NCBI RefSeq assembly: GCF_007752135.1 | Contig: NZ_CP036298.1 | Coordinates: 3,844,001-3,908,000, forward strand | Direction of reading: 5' to 3' | Source of the DNA: Aureliella helgolandensis | GTDB taxonomy: Bacteria; Planctomycetota; Planctomycetia; Pirellulales; Pirellulaceae | DNA: 64,000 bases | Shown: positions 53,964-63,012 of the stretch, piece after piece | Numbering within the stretch: the stretch's first letter is position 1 | How the letters are laid out: each line of letters opens with the position of its first letter | Position numbers and translations under genes: made by a program | Notes under the pieces: model-generated | What the model saw: only the letters and a program-made list of their open reading frames with translations | What the model was told of the DNA's origin: nothing | The model's database searches: none

Positions 53964-55253
53964 CTACTCAAGAGGCTGCGCACTGGCACGGGAAAGAGTC
54001 GCACTCCGGTACTCCACAATCCACACGACTGCTAAGAGTGCCACAATGCCTGGAAACGTGCGTGTGCTACTGAAATAGAGCAAGCGAGGCGTTTCCAAGA
54101 TGGCAATGACGACCAGGGGATAGAAGCAGATTCCAGCGATGGTGTTCGCCGTAAACCCACGGTACAGGCGTCCCGAAGCGAAGCCACAGAATGTCCAAAA
54201 TACCAAAAAGCCTGCTGTACCAAAATCGAGCAACGGCTGGAACACTCCCCCACCATTGTTCAGCTCAGGCGTGGCGTAGTTATGCAGCAGATCTTCAAAA
54301 ACACGATCGGGATCAACACCCGTCAGCTTGGAATAGGAAATGGGCGAATCGGCCACGCCCGGGAAATTCCACAGCGAATAGAATGTTGAATAGGGGAGTG
54401 GCAATTGGACGTTCAAGCGACTTGCCATCACGCCATTGTTATGGGCCGCAGTGTAGTATCCTCCCACCCGCCATAAAGTAAACTCAGCGATGGAATCGAA
54501 TTCATCTTCGTAATATTTCCACGATCGGAACGATTCGCTGATAGCGAAAAAGGACAACAAACCGAGGACCGCAAGAATTGGTAACGCTTGGAGGAAGGAA
54601 TGAACTGGAGGACTGTACTGTCGCCCCACCACCTTCTGTTGAAAATACAGAATGCACATGGGCAATAGTATTTCGATGAACGCCAAACGCTCACCTAAGA
54701 GAATCGCCCTTGCAAAGGCAATTCCCAACAAGGCGGTGAGCGGCCAAAGCAGGTGCTGGTGGCCTCGCAAGTAGAGCCACATTCCAATCGGCACCGCTGC
54801 CAGTGAGAACTGGGAGCAGGTTGTAATTCCAGGGATCGTCCCAAAGTAGGCTTCACGAATCGTTGCATCCACCTGCACGTCTTCACCGAACAGCAGATCG
54901 GGGAGCATGGCCAACGAAAACCCGCGACCGATTCCAATCGCGAGCCATACCATATAGCCAAAACAGCTCAAGGAAAACAAACCCCAAAAGCAGCGTTTAA
55001 GTACTGGGTCGGAGGTCGGATTGAGTCCCGACGATGTCTTGCCGGTTGCGTGCCCTAGCTGGCACCCCAATAGGAAAACTGCGACGGCTCCCAATCCCAA
55101 CAGCAAATGATTGAAGTCGAAATATTTGGGAGTGCCATAGAGCACGTAGTCATGCTCGCGTTGCAGGTAGGCGACCAGTAGAGTGCCCCCGACCGCAAGA
55201 AAATAGAGCCAGCTTGGGCGCAACCACCAGAGTGAGTTCAGTTTCGGATTCAT
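53964..55253 (-). CDS. Wzy-like oligosaccharide repeat-unit polymerase
   Basis: ATG 55253 (MNPKLNSLWWLRPSWLYFLA) gives 429 residues with about 10-12 membrane helices. The start overlaps the flippase stop by four bases (ATGA). A longer frame upstream is only the out-of-phase shadow of the flippase. A large periplasmic-type loop sits before the last helices (SESFRSWKYYEDEFDSIAEF, then YSTFYSLWNFPGVADSP), as in O-antigen/EPS polymerases. Sequence alone cannot prove polymerase function; the gene order supports it. Confidence 0.75.
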   Translation of the reverse strand: MNPKLNSLWWLRPSWLYFLAVGGTLLVAYLQREHDYVLYGTPKYFDFNHLLLGLGAVAVFLLGCQLGHATGKTSSGLNPTSDPVLKRCFWGLFSLSCFGYMVWLAIGIGRGFSLAMLPDLLFGEDVQVDATIREAYFGTIPGITTCSQFSLAAVPIGMWLYLRGHQHLLWPLTALLGIAFARAILLGERLAFIEILLPMCILYFQQKVVGRQYSPPVHSFLQALPILAVLGLLSFFAISESFRSWKYYEDEFDSIAEFTLWRVGGYYTAAHNNGVMASRLNVQLPLPYSTFYSLWNFPGVADSPISYSKLTGVDPDRVFEDLLHNYATPELNNGGGVFQPLLDFGTAGFLVFWTFCGFASGRLYRGFTANTIAGICFYPLVVIAILETPRLLYFSSTRTFPGIVALLAVVWIVEYRSATLSRASAQPLE

Positions 55254-56641
55254 GTTGTCGCGCTGATGTCTGTATTCGATGTGCTGTGCCAAAGTGGTCG
55301 ACCCACATGAGTCCAAATCCCGAGCTTTCGGCGAGCCCACCACCATAAAAGCGCATTCTGGACGACGAGGCTCGCGGTGCTGCCAACCGCCAAACCAAGG
55401 CTGCCGTAAAGCCGCGCGCCGACATACCCAACTACTAGTAGTGTAATTGTGGCGAAGAGATTTACGAGTAAAACGGCCGATTGATGACCAGTCATCACCA
55501 GTACGGGCGGAGGGTTCCCAAGCACGATCAAGCACAGGTAGCCGAGCGTCAAGACAACCACCGTGGGACCTGCTCCAGCGTAAGATTCGCCAAACACCAG
55601 GGTTAGCACCATTTCTGGGAACAATGCCAACAGGCCCAAGGCTGCCAGCGAAGGGATTGCTGCATAGGTAGCCGTGCTTCGCAGGATCTGCTGCAGCTCC
55701 GCCGAGCGATGTTGAGAATGCAATCTGGGGATGGTGGCGAGGATGGTCATCATCGCCATTTGCACGGGCATGGCAGAAATCAGCAAACATCTCTTGGCAG
55801 CACCGTAGACACCCAATTCGGTGGGGGAAAGACAGATTGCGCCCAACCAGATATCGAATTGTTGCGTCCCGAAAGAAAGAAGTTGATTGACTAGCAGGGT
55901 TAGGCTCACGCTCGTCATGATCCCTTTCTCGGTAGGAGTCAACACAACGGCCGGTGCAGACCCGCCGTGCAGGCGCATCGTCGCTCGTAGACCCACCAAG
56001 ACCCACGGAAGTGTTATGGCAACAGAGATCACGGTGAAGAACAGAACGGTTGCTAGGCTGGATGGAGTGAGTGTGAACCAGCTGATTCCCACGTAGCCCA
56101 GCAGAAGCAATCCAAGGAAAAGGACGTTGCTGACCGGGCCTCCAGTAACCCCGCCGGTGTAGAGGCTGGCAAGTTTGAGGTTGGCGTATCCTCGCAGCAA
56201 TTCTGCTCCTACCTTCTGCCAACTCAGCAACAGCACGCCCGACGCGGTCAGCGCGGCAATGGCCAGTGCGTCCCCGTAGTTCGAAAGCTGCGCAGACATG
56301 CTGTAGAGTGAGCATCCCACCAGAATACTGGCAGCTAGCGAAGTGACAGCTAGAGTTCTCAAGATACGAACTGCATAGCTTTTCGCGCGATCCGGCGCGT
56401 TGCGACCCAGGTTCTCTGATACAAAGCGAACCGCTACTTCATCCAGGCCTGACATGGCCAGCATCGTACCCAGCGTAAGGGCCGTGGTGATCAGCAGGTA
56501 GACTCCGTAGCTGGCTGGCCCAAGAATGCGGGCGGCGAGAATATTACCGGCGAGCGTAGCGACAATGCCTACCACGCGAGAGCCGACAACCCATTTCGCA
56601 TTGCGTTGGTGCGGTGATTGCTGTGGTTGATCAGCAATCAT
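55250..56641 (-). CDS. Wzx-like oligosaccharide flippase
   Basis: A 463-residue protein with about 12-14 helices. The N-terminus KWVVGSRVVGIVATLAGNIL, then AARILGPASYGVYLLITTAL, is the classical start of polysaccharide biosynthesis (PST/MOP) flippases; later SLTLLVNQLLSFGTQQFDIW and MPVQMAMMTILATIPRLHSQ match the family. It translocates undecaprenyl-linked repeat units across the inner membrane. Start ATG 56641, two bases after the sugar transferase stop. Confidence 0.9.
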   Translation of the reverse strand: MIADQPQQSPHQRNAKWVVGSRVVGIVATLAGNILAARILGPASYGVYLLITTALTLGTMLAMSGLDEVAVRFVSENLGRNAPDRAKSYAVRILRTLAVTSLAASILVGCSLYSMSAQLSNYGDALAIAALTASGVLLLSWQKVGAELLRGYANLKLASLYTGGVTGGPVSNVLFLGLLLLGYVGISWFTLTPSSLATVLFFTVISVAITLPWVLVGLRATMRLHGGSAPAVVLTPTEKGIMTSVSLTLLVNQLLSFGTQQFDIWLGAICLSPTELGVYGAAKRCLLISAMPVQMAMMTILATIPRLHSQHRSAELQQILRSTATYAAIPSLAALGLLALFPEMVLTLVFGESYAGAGPTVVVLTLGYLCLIVLGNPPPVLVMTGHQSAVLLVNLFATITLLVVGYVGARLYGSLGLAVGSTASLVVQNALLWWWARRKLGIWTHVGRPLWHSTSNTDISATT

Positions 56642-56643
56642 CG

Positions 56644-58176
56644 TTAGTAGGCTCCCTCTTTGAAGAGGACAACTTTAACGGTGCAAGCCAGGATGTAGAG
56701 ATCGAGCCATACTGACCAGTTCAACACGTAATAGTCCACCAGTTCAATGCGCTCTTGATAGCTGGTATTATTGCGGCCTGAAACTTGCCACAATCCGGTG
56801 ATGCCTGGTAGCACTTCGCGATAGTGCATGTAGCTGCTGCCATACTTTTCGGCCTCATCGGGGAGAATGGGGCGCGGGCCAACCAAACTCATATCCCCGA
56901 TCAGGACGTTCCAAAGTTGGGGCAGCTCATCCAAGCTTGTTTGGCGCAGTAGGTTTCCAATCCATGTAATCCGTGGATCGTTCTTAAGCTTGTAGGTGCT
57001 CGACCATTCTGCTGCTTCCTGGGGATTGCGAGCAAGGTATTCAGCCAGAAGTTTGTCAGCGTTGGGCCGCATGGTGCAGAACTTCTTGGCGTAGAATCGC
57101 TTTCCACCACGCCCGATTCGCTCCGAATCAAAGAACGCCGACGCGCCAGTAGTAACCTTGATTAATAGAGCTAATGCCGCAATCAGCGGCAGGAGCAGCA
57201 GGCCAGCAAAGGCGGTAATCGAGAGATCAATAAAACGCTTGGCGGCATAGGCACCGGGATTGGTAAGTTGGTTCGTTACGGAAATCGCAGGCAGTCTTGC
57301 CGCTTCGCATTCCTCCAGCCACAAGCTGGGAAAGCCTTCCAGTGGCGGGATAATGATCCAGTGCCGCAATTGGCTCTGAGTGCGGGTTGCGAGTGCAACA
57401 AACAGTTCATGTTCGAAGGAATCGACGGCCATCATTGCGCGATTGACCTTGGACGCTTTGGCGACAACTTCCAACTCATTGATCGAACCTAGCCAGGGAG
57501 CGATGTCGCTGCTGATTGCCGTGGACGGCACGTCCGATACATAGCCCACCGGTCGAAGGCCCCACTGGGGTTCTCGGGCAAGTTGCAATTGAGTGTCGAG
57601 CGATAGGCTCTCCGTGCTCACCACGATAACCCGTGTTCCCCACCAGTCCGCTGTGCCAAAAAGGCTGCGGCAGGTTGCCCTACAAAATGCGGCCACCAGG
57701 AAAGCGAGAAATGCCCCAACACCCAACTTGCAGAACAGCGATATCTGAAAGGTTCCAAATAGCTTCAGTACTATTGTTGTGCCGAGCCAGACGCTAAGAG
57801 CCCCCAATACCCAGCCACGAAATTGCCGCACGGGCTTGGGAGGGATGGCGCCATAAGAACGCTGTAACCAGCCGACCAACAACAGGCCAATTGCTAACAT
57901 CACATAACCCTTGGCCTGTACCGAGCTTATGGGGTGTAGGTAAGGGAGATGGGGAAGTTGAGAGAGGATTTCAGCCAGGAAGATGCTACCCAATACGGAA
58001 AGAGTGTCGCTCAGTAGGTAGAGCGCACGCATCGGCAGACCGCTGGTGGTACCCACCATCTTGGGCCGTTCGGATTTGTTGGACTGCTGGTCGTTTTCCA
58101 TTCGGCTTACGGTAACCTCTCCGGAAACGACCTCTCCGGAAACGTCGAGGGCGCGATTCTGTAAAGCGGCAGCCAT
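56644..58176 (-). CDS. Polyprenyl-phosphate sugar phosphotransferase (WbaP-like)
   Basis: ATG 58176 gives 510 residues; TTG 58203 and ATG 58100 are alternatives. The N-terminal half has about four membrane helices ([20 protein letters not shown] and following) and a CoA-binding-like soluble domain. The C-terminal catalytic domain has a membrane hairpin ([20 protein letters not shown]), then [57 protein letters not shown] and [20 protein letters not shown]. These are hallmarks of enzymes that start polysaccharide repeat-unit synthesis by moving a sugar-1-phosphate to undecaprenyl phosphate. An in-frame 15-bp duplication in the N-terminus encodes [10 protein letters not shown]. Confidence 0.92.
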   Translation of the reverse strand: MAAALQNRALDVSGEVVSGEVTVSRMENDQQSNKSERPKMVGTTSGLPMRALYLLSDTLSVLGSIFLAEILSQLPHLPYLHPISSVQAKGYVMLAIGLLLVGWLQRSYGAIPPKPVRQFRGWVLGALSVWLGTTIVLKLFGTFQISLFCKLGVGAFLAFLVAAFCRATCRSLFGTADWWGTRVIVVSTESLSLDTQLQLAREPQWGLRPVGYVSDVPSTAISSDIAPWLGSINELEVVAKASKVNRAMMAVDSFEHELFVALATRTQSQLRHWIIIPPLEGFPSLWLEECEAARLPAISVTNQLTNPGAYAAKRFIDLSITAFAGLLLLPLIAALALLIKVTTGASAFFDSERIGRGGKRFYAKKFCTMRPNADKLLAEYLARNPQEAAEWSSTYKLKNDPRITWIGNLLRQTSLDELPQLWNVLIGDMSLVGPRPILPDEAEKYGSSYMHYREVLPGITGLWQVSGRNNTSYQERIELVDYYVLNWSVWLDLYILACTVKVVLFKEGAY

Positions 58177-58249
58177 TTGCGGTTTTTCGAATTGGGGCAA
58201 CAAGTTGAAATTTGGCTAATCGAGGATGAAGGGAGCTGCACGGTCGCTC

Positions 58250-59635
58250 CTAAGTGGTGTGGAACGCTGTCTGCGAATGCTGTAGCGAGCTTCGCTTGTG
58301 ATAGGCAACTCGTACCAAAGCACAAGCAAGGATCGCCCAAGCAATTGCGAGTGCGACCCCGTTGCACGCGTTGGCAATACGGACCAAGGTCTCGGCAAAA
58401 TCTGGAGAGCTTGGAATCAGATTGGCAGTCGCTGCTATTGCAGGCCGCAATCCGTGAAGTATCAAAATGTTGACAAAGGGGAGGCAAAGCAGGGCGATCA
58501 CGGTTCTACGTGGCCCCGTACCTAGCTCTAGCCATGACGGATGCGACCCGCAATAGCCGGCTAGTATGGGTAGGGCTAGCAGAACGATTTCGTAAATTTG
58601 ATGGTAGATGCAACAAAACATGGTGAGCAACAAAAACGCACTGTTGACGCTTGTCGCAGAACTGGAACTCTCGGACTGAGTCAACCACAGCACGCAACTA
58701 GCAATAGCCAGCATGAACAATCCGATGCCTACAGTACCGCTTGCAGGCAAGGTGCGATCTAACAGGTACTCCACCGACGACGCTGCATCAACCCGTCCAC
58801 TCGTCGACACGGTTTGGACGTCAGGATGCGACTGGAAATGAGTTTGATTGCTGGTTAGACGACTGCTCAGTGTTCCAGCAGAAAGCTCTCCGGCGCGAGC
58901 AAAGACGATTGCCAAGCCCAACAGGAAGCACATCCCGCCAATGAATAGCCCCCTGAAGGCCGAACGCGCGTCTCCCCGGGCGGCCAGCAACAACCCCGCT
59001 GGTCCACCAAATGTCGGCTTGAGCGTCAAGAAAACCAATCCTAAAGCGGAGTACCAGCTGGAAAGGTTCGCGTGTTTGCGGCGCTCTCCAAATTCGAGGG
59101 CAACCATCATCGCGACCGATAACGCCAAACTAATTTGCCCACTCTGCAAAGCAGTTCTGCCGGGTTGAAGCAGCAGGAGCAAGCCGGCAAAACCACACAC
59201 GACGGCCGGGCGAGCCGATCCGTTGACCAGTCGAAGCACGCTCCAGGCAAAGACCAACAGCAAGGCGAGACTGCACAGCGCGTACAAGATGGTGGCGACC
59301 AATACAGGCGGCACCGCAAAGGGTGCGTAGAGCAACAGCATTAAGGGGGAATACAAAGGGAAATGGTTCGTTACAGGATATTGTTGCATGTAATCCGTGG
59401 GCAGTTCCGTGTTCGAATTGTATGGATTCACTCCATCCCAAACGGCACGTATCGGATAATATATCGTGTCATCGAAATCGCGATACATCCGCGTTCGCCC
59501 TTCAGACGAATCGGGCGCAAGGCAAAAACTGCGATACACTACTCCGGAGGCCACGATTGCGAAAAACAGGATCATGGCTGTGTCTTTGAGCGCGGTGGGA
59601 GCTCGACTCGTGTTTGGTTTGTTGGCGAGCGTCAA
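58250..59635 (-). CDS. GT87-like membrane glycosyltransferase (DUF2029)
   Basis: A 461-residue protein with about 10-12 membrane helices. The first periplasmic loop contains MYRDFDDTIYYPIRAVWDGVNPYNS, the acidic 'D..vYy.a......g..pY' pattern of DUF2029/GT87 enzymes, which use polyprenyl-phosphate sugars. LFLTLKPTFGGPAGLLLAARG later corresponds to the family 'KP' helix. The TTG start overlaps the deacetylase stop (TTGA). It probably adds a sugar on the periplasmic side during polysaccharide assembly. Confidence 0.78.
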   Translation of the reverse strand: MTLANKPNTSRAPTALKDTAMILFFAIVASGVVYRSFCLAPDSSEGRTRMYRDFDDTIYYPIRAVWDGVNPYNSNTELPTDYMQQYPVTNHFPLYSPLMLLLYAPFAVPPVLVATILYALCSLALLLVFAWSVLRLVNGSARPAVVCGFAGLLLLLQPGRTALQSGQISLALSVAMMVALEFGERRKHANLSSWYSALGLVFLTLKPTFGGPAGLLLAARGDARSAFRGLFIGGMCFLLGLAIVFARAGELSAGTLSSRLTSNQTHFQSHPDVQTVSTSGRVDAASSVEYLLDRTLPASGTVGIGLFMLAIASCVLWLTQSESSSSATSVNSAFLLLTMFCCIYHQIYEIVLLALPILAGYCGSHPSWLELGTGPRRTVIALLCLPFVNILILHGLRPAIAATANLIPSSPDFAETLVRIANACNGVALAIAWAILACALVRVAYHKRSSLQHSQTAFHTT

Positions 59636-60663
59636 CGCAATCCCTCCGCCCTAACTGGCTGTGTGCCCGTTGGTTTCGCGAGGGGTGGTGCTGCCGGCAC
59701 CGGGCGTGCCTTTAATCGACCCAAACGGTCGATCTGGTGCGCAAAATCTGCCATAGGCACGACTTCGTAGACTCTCGCGAAATCGGCGAGTACCGCTTTG
59801 GCAAAGGCTCTTTTTACGGTCCCCTTGAGGCCCATGGCCGGGAAGAAACTGAGGTCCAGCTCTTCGTCTCCGCCTAGGAAATCGAGCGGGTGTAGCAGCA
59901 GTGACGGCGCTACCCCGGAAATGCGGCAGCAGGTCAAAGCAAACTTCCAGTAGGCCCATGCCAAAGTTTCTGAGTAACTGGCTAGGTACAGCAGGTAGCT
60001 CAGGTGGAAGGGGACTCTTACCCATGGAATGGTTGTAACGGGGATTTCAATCAGCGGCGGAGTTTGGCTGCCAGCAGGAAACTCCCAACGATAGGGCTTG
60101 AGCGGGCGGAATCCCTCCGTGAAACTACCGAACAGATTCTTGCGCTCGCTACGCTTCTCATCATCGAGTTGCGTCGAAAGAAAATAGTAGGCTCGAGCCA
60201 CTGGGCCTAAATAGGTTGGGAAAGTGGACGCGTCGTACAAGTAGCCCCGATCTGCCAAGCAACGCAGCACACTCGGAGAAAAACTGAAACCAGGACCACG
60301 AAACCCAATCGTCTTTTTGCCCGTAGCTAAATGGATTGCTTCTTCGGCCGCTGTAAACTCCGCGCTGAGCTTCGCTTCACTATAGAGGTGCAACCATGGC
60401 TCATGATGGAAGGAATGGTTGCCAATTTCATGACCAGCCTTGGCAATCTGAGCCAAAGCTCCATGATTCTTCGGAAGGATCGCATCCTGCCCAATTACAA
60501 AGACCGTAATTGTGAGGTTCAGGTCCGAGAGAATCTCCAAAACAAACGGTACGACGCTGTCCAGATAACTTGGGAAACTCTCCCAACCTTCATCTCCGTG
60601 CGTTTTCAAATAGGACCACTTGTTGTCTAGGTCCAATGATAGGCTGGCGCTAAGCTTGTTCAT
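59632..60663 (-). CDS. Polysaccharide deacetylase (NodB/CE4-like)
   Basis: ATG 60663 (MNKLSASLSLDLDNKWSYLK) gives 343 residues. The CE4 signature is visible: SLDLDN with metal-binding and catalytic Asp11 and Asp13, GHEIGNHSFHHEP with His83 and His87, and TIGFRGPGFSFSPSVLRCL ('fRpPyG'-like). A 'LLHPLDFL' motif near 285 supplies the late His. It has no signal peptide, so it may act on cytoplasmic lipid-linked intermediates. The family removes N-acetyl groups from sugars. One base separates it from the upstream FAD gene. Confidence 0.87.
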   Translation of the reverse strand: MNKLSASLSLDLDNKWSYLKTHGDEGWESFPSYLDSVVPFVLEILSDLNLTITVFVIGQDAILPKNHGALAQIAKAGHEIGNHSFHHEPWLHLYSEAKLSAEFTAAEEAIHLATGKKTIGFRGPGFSFSPSVLRCLADRGYLYDASTFPTYLGPVARAYYFLSTQLDDEKRSERKNLFGSFTEGFRPLKPYRWEFPAGSQTPPLIEIPVTTIPWVRVPFHLSYLLYLASYSETLAWAYWKFALTCCRISGVAPSLLLHPLDFLGGDEELDLSFFPAMGLKGTVKRAFAKAVLADFARVYEVVPMADFAHQIDRLGRLKARPVPAAPPLAKPTGTQPVRAEGLR

Positions 60664-60664
60664 G

Positions 60665-62041
60665 CTAGGCGGATTCCTCAAAGGCTGAAGCATTCACGTT
60701 GCAAATCTCGTCGATCGAGGATTCGGCCAGCTTGATTGTCTCATTGACGTTCAATGTACCATTCACTATCTGGGAGGAGTTCACCAAGTAGATCCCTGGT
60801 TGACTGGTGGTGGTGCCTAGCACGTTGCTACTGTAGTTAAGGACCGGCAGCGGGAAGACCTGTTTGACACGGGAAATGCGAAATTCCAATACTTGGTCGG
60901 CATCAAACGCAGGATACAAGTCACGCATGCCATCTAAGAAACTCTGCTGCACCTGATCGTCAGTCTCACTCCAGATCGAATCGCCTTGAGCCGCATACTT
61001 GGGGAGATAGACCAGACCATGCCCAGCCAGTTCATGGGGAGACACCAACGCGCTCATTTCGATGATGCCTGTAAACGGAGCCGGAGTCGTGATGTTGGTC
61101 ACGTAGTAGCCGCCCAACGGCTTGCGCAACAGCAACGACGCACATACGATTCCGATGTACTCAATCTTTTCAAGCGACTCTCGTTCCCGCGGTGATAGTT
61201 GCGGACAGATTCGTGCGGGAGTCGGGCTCGTTACGACCACTTTGTCAAAGGTCACGCGTTCGCTGTCTGCCAGGTGCACTTGGACTGGTCCACCGCTCTG
61301 ACTTCGAATCTGAGCGACGGTGGTGTTGCAGGCGATTCGAACGTTGAGGTCTCGCAATTTGTCGACCATGGCATTTAGAAACGTTTGATAGCCTCCGGAC
61401 ACGTAGCCGAATTTTTCTTGCTTCTGCCCACCGTTGCGGGCCGCGTACATGCGTTGGATGGTCGCCCAAATGAAGGCGGCATTGGTGCGTTCCCAAGCAT
61501 CGCCCAGTTTGGCTTTTAGCAGTGGTTTCCATATTCGCTCAAAGGTGCGGCGTCCGGAGTGGCGCAGCAACCAAACACCAATAGGTATGCGTTCCAATTT
61601 CTGCCAGTCGCGAATCTTTGATGCATGCCAGATCGTCCAGCCGAGTCGTATCTTGTCGATCAGCCGCAAGGGAGGGAACTTCAGAAATTCCTGCGCATTG
61701 GACATCGAGTAAAGTTTTCCATCGACCAAGAATCCGGTCTTCGTTTGCGACCATTGCACTTTCTCCGCCAGCTGCAACTCCTGCAAGAGTTGCATTGTGA
61801 AACGGTCGCTAGCGAGCGTTACATGGTAGTGCCGATCCCACTGGATTGGCCCAAGTTGCCACGCATCTGCCAGGCCACCGGGATGGTCAGCGCGTTCCAG
61901 AATCGTCACATGTTTTCCACGCTCTGCCAGCCGCAGTGCTAGGGTCAGTCCCAGCACTCCGCCACCTACGATTCCGATAGTTTCCGGTCTATTGTTCACC
62001 GATTCGACGACTCTCAACCTAGATGTTTCTGAATTCAGCAA
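60665..62041 (-). CDS. NAD(P)/FAD-dependent oxidoreductase of protoporphyrinogen-oxidase/amine-oxidase type
   Basis: A 458-residue flavoprotein starting at TTG 62041. The FAD motif TIGIVGGGVLGLTLALRLAE (GGGVLG at 26-31) is followed by VTILERADHPGGLADAW and QWDRHYHV. A substrate domain covers WHASKIRDWQKLERIPIGVW. The C-terminal FAD contact is QPGIYLVNSSQIVNGTLNV. Members of this group occur in exopolysaccharide clusters next to deacetylases and glycosyltransferases, where their sugar or lipid substrate is not known. A 290-base gap separates it from the upstream acetyltransferase, so it may begin a transcription unit. Confidence 0.85.
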   Translation of the reverse strand: MLNSETSRLRVVESVNNRPETIGIVGGGVLGLTLALRLAERGKHVTILERADHPGGLADAWQLGPIQWDRHYHVTLASDRFTMQLLQELQLAEKVQWSQTKTGFLVDGKLYSMSNAQEFLKFPPLRLIDKIRLGWTIWHASKIRDWQKLERIPIGVWLLRHSGRRTFERIWKPLLKAKLGDAWERTNAAFIWATIQRMYAARNGGQKQEKFGYVSGGYQTFLNAMVDKLRDLNVRIACNTTVAQIRSQSGGPVQVHLADSERVTFDKVVVTSPTPARICPQLSPRERESLEKIEYIGIVCASLLLRKPLGGYYVTNITTPAPFTGIIEMSALVSPHELAGHGLVYLPKYAAQGDSIWSETDDQVQQSFLDGMRDLYPAFDADQVLEFRISRVKQVFPLPVLNYSSNVLGTTTSQPGIYLVNSSQIVNGTLNVNETIKLAESSIDEICNVNASAFEESA

Positions 62042-62332
62042 GGGGACCTGATCTCTCGTCCAAGACCCAAATACTCGGATTAGATCTAGAGGACGGTCGT
62101 AGTCCTCGGGAGCCCATGTCTCCGCCAGAGTTGGACGGTTTCCTCAAAAAATGCAGTGTCTGGAGTGAAATGCGGCGGCCTGAGCAAGGCGTCGCATTGT
62201 GATTGTTGCCTGTTACGGAATAGGGGACAGGCGCCCCGCGAACTCGACGCGCCGCTCCGTCCCGCCAGAAACGGGGCTGATGCTAAGTAGAGCAATTGCG
62301 GTACGTGTGCGGTCGCGCGTTCCCATGGGAAG
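62042..62332. other. Spacer within polysaccharide cluster
   Basis: About 290 bases without a supported gene. It probably carries a promoter for the FAD oxidoreductase operon, but none could be assigned. Confidence 0.4.
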
Positions 62333-63010
62333 CTACGGTTCCTCCGATTTAAGCGAAGCTGCTAAATGGGGGTAGTTCTTGTCGGCAGAATCTAGTCCAA
62401 GCTCGAGTACCACTCGCTCGTTGATTTGGAATTGAAGGCCACAATAATCGCACTGAACATGAATGGGGGTGTTGTGAGCCAGGTCGCACCATTTCATTAA
62501 GGGACGTCCGCAGCGACACACCGCGCCAATCGAGCGTCCAGGGTTGCCTAGTACCAAATGAAAGTCGGCTACGGTGCGGGTAACAATTGTGCCCATTCCA
62601 ATCATCGCAAAGCGGCCAATTACGAGGTCACACCCGATCCTAGCCCCGGCGCCAATGGTGGCGCCTTCACGCACACGCGTTGGCAGAGTCGCAGCATCGG
62701 GGGAGCTCGATCGCAATTCCGAAAGATCATTCGTCGTTGCGCGGGGGAACCTGTCGTTTGTGAAAATCACTCCGGCGCTAATCATTACGCCGTCTTCAAT
62801 TATGACCGCATTGCATATATAGACCATGGAGTTAATTTTCACTCGATGGCCGATTTGCACATCGTAGGCGATGTAGGATTTTCCCCCGACGATGCATTGT
62901 TCACCCAAACGCGCTCCATGGCGAATATGCACGTTGTCCCAGACGGACGTGCCACGCCCCAGGGATACGTTCTGTTCAACGATAGCAGTCGGGTGAATTC
63001 TTACATCCAT
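62333..63010 (-). CDS. Left-handed beta-helix sugar N-acetyltransferase (WbpD/WlbB-like)
   Basis: A 225-residue protein with hexapeptide repeats: IHPTAIVEQNVSLGRGTSVW, then VHIRHGARLGEQCIVGGKSY, AYDVQIGHRVKINSMVYICN and AGVIFTNDRFPRA, the pattern of WbpD-type N-acetyltransferases that acetylate the 3-amino group of UDP-sugar uronic acids. After the helix, RCGRP and CDYCG (Cys165, Cys167, Cys187, Cys190) form a possible small zinc-binding tail. It sits two bases after the dehydrogenase-like gene, so they belong to one nucleotide-sugar pathway. Confidence 0.87.
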   Translation of the reverse strand: MDVRIHPTAIVEQNVSLGRGTSVWDNVHIRHGARLGEQCIVGGKSYIAYDVQIGHRVKINSMVYICNAVIIEDGVMISAGVIFTNDRFPRATTNDLSELRSSSPDAATLPTRVREGATIGAGARIGCDLVIGRFAMIGMGTIVTRTVADFHLVLGNPGRSIGAVCRCGRPLMKWCDLAHNTPIHVQCDYCGLQFQINERVVLELGLDSADKNYPHLAASLKSEEP

Positions 63011-63012
63011 CT

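Noticed and set aside
55254-56315. Upstream extension of the polymerase reading frame
   Set aside because: It overlaps the flippase gene out of phase, and its residues are Arg/Cys/His-rich without membrane helices. ATG 55253 with ATGA overlap is the likely start.
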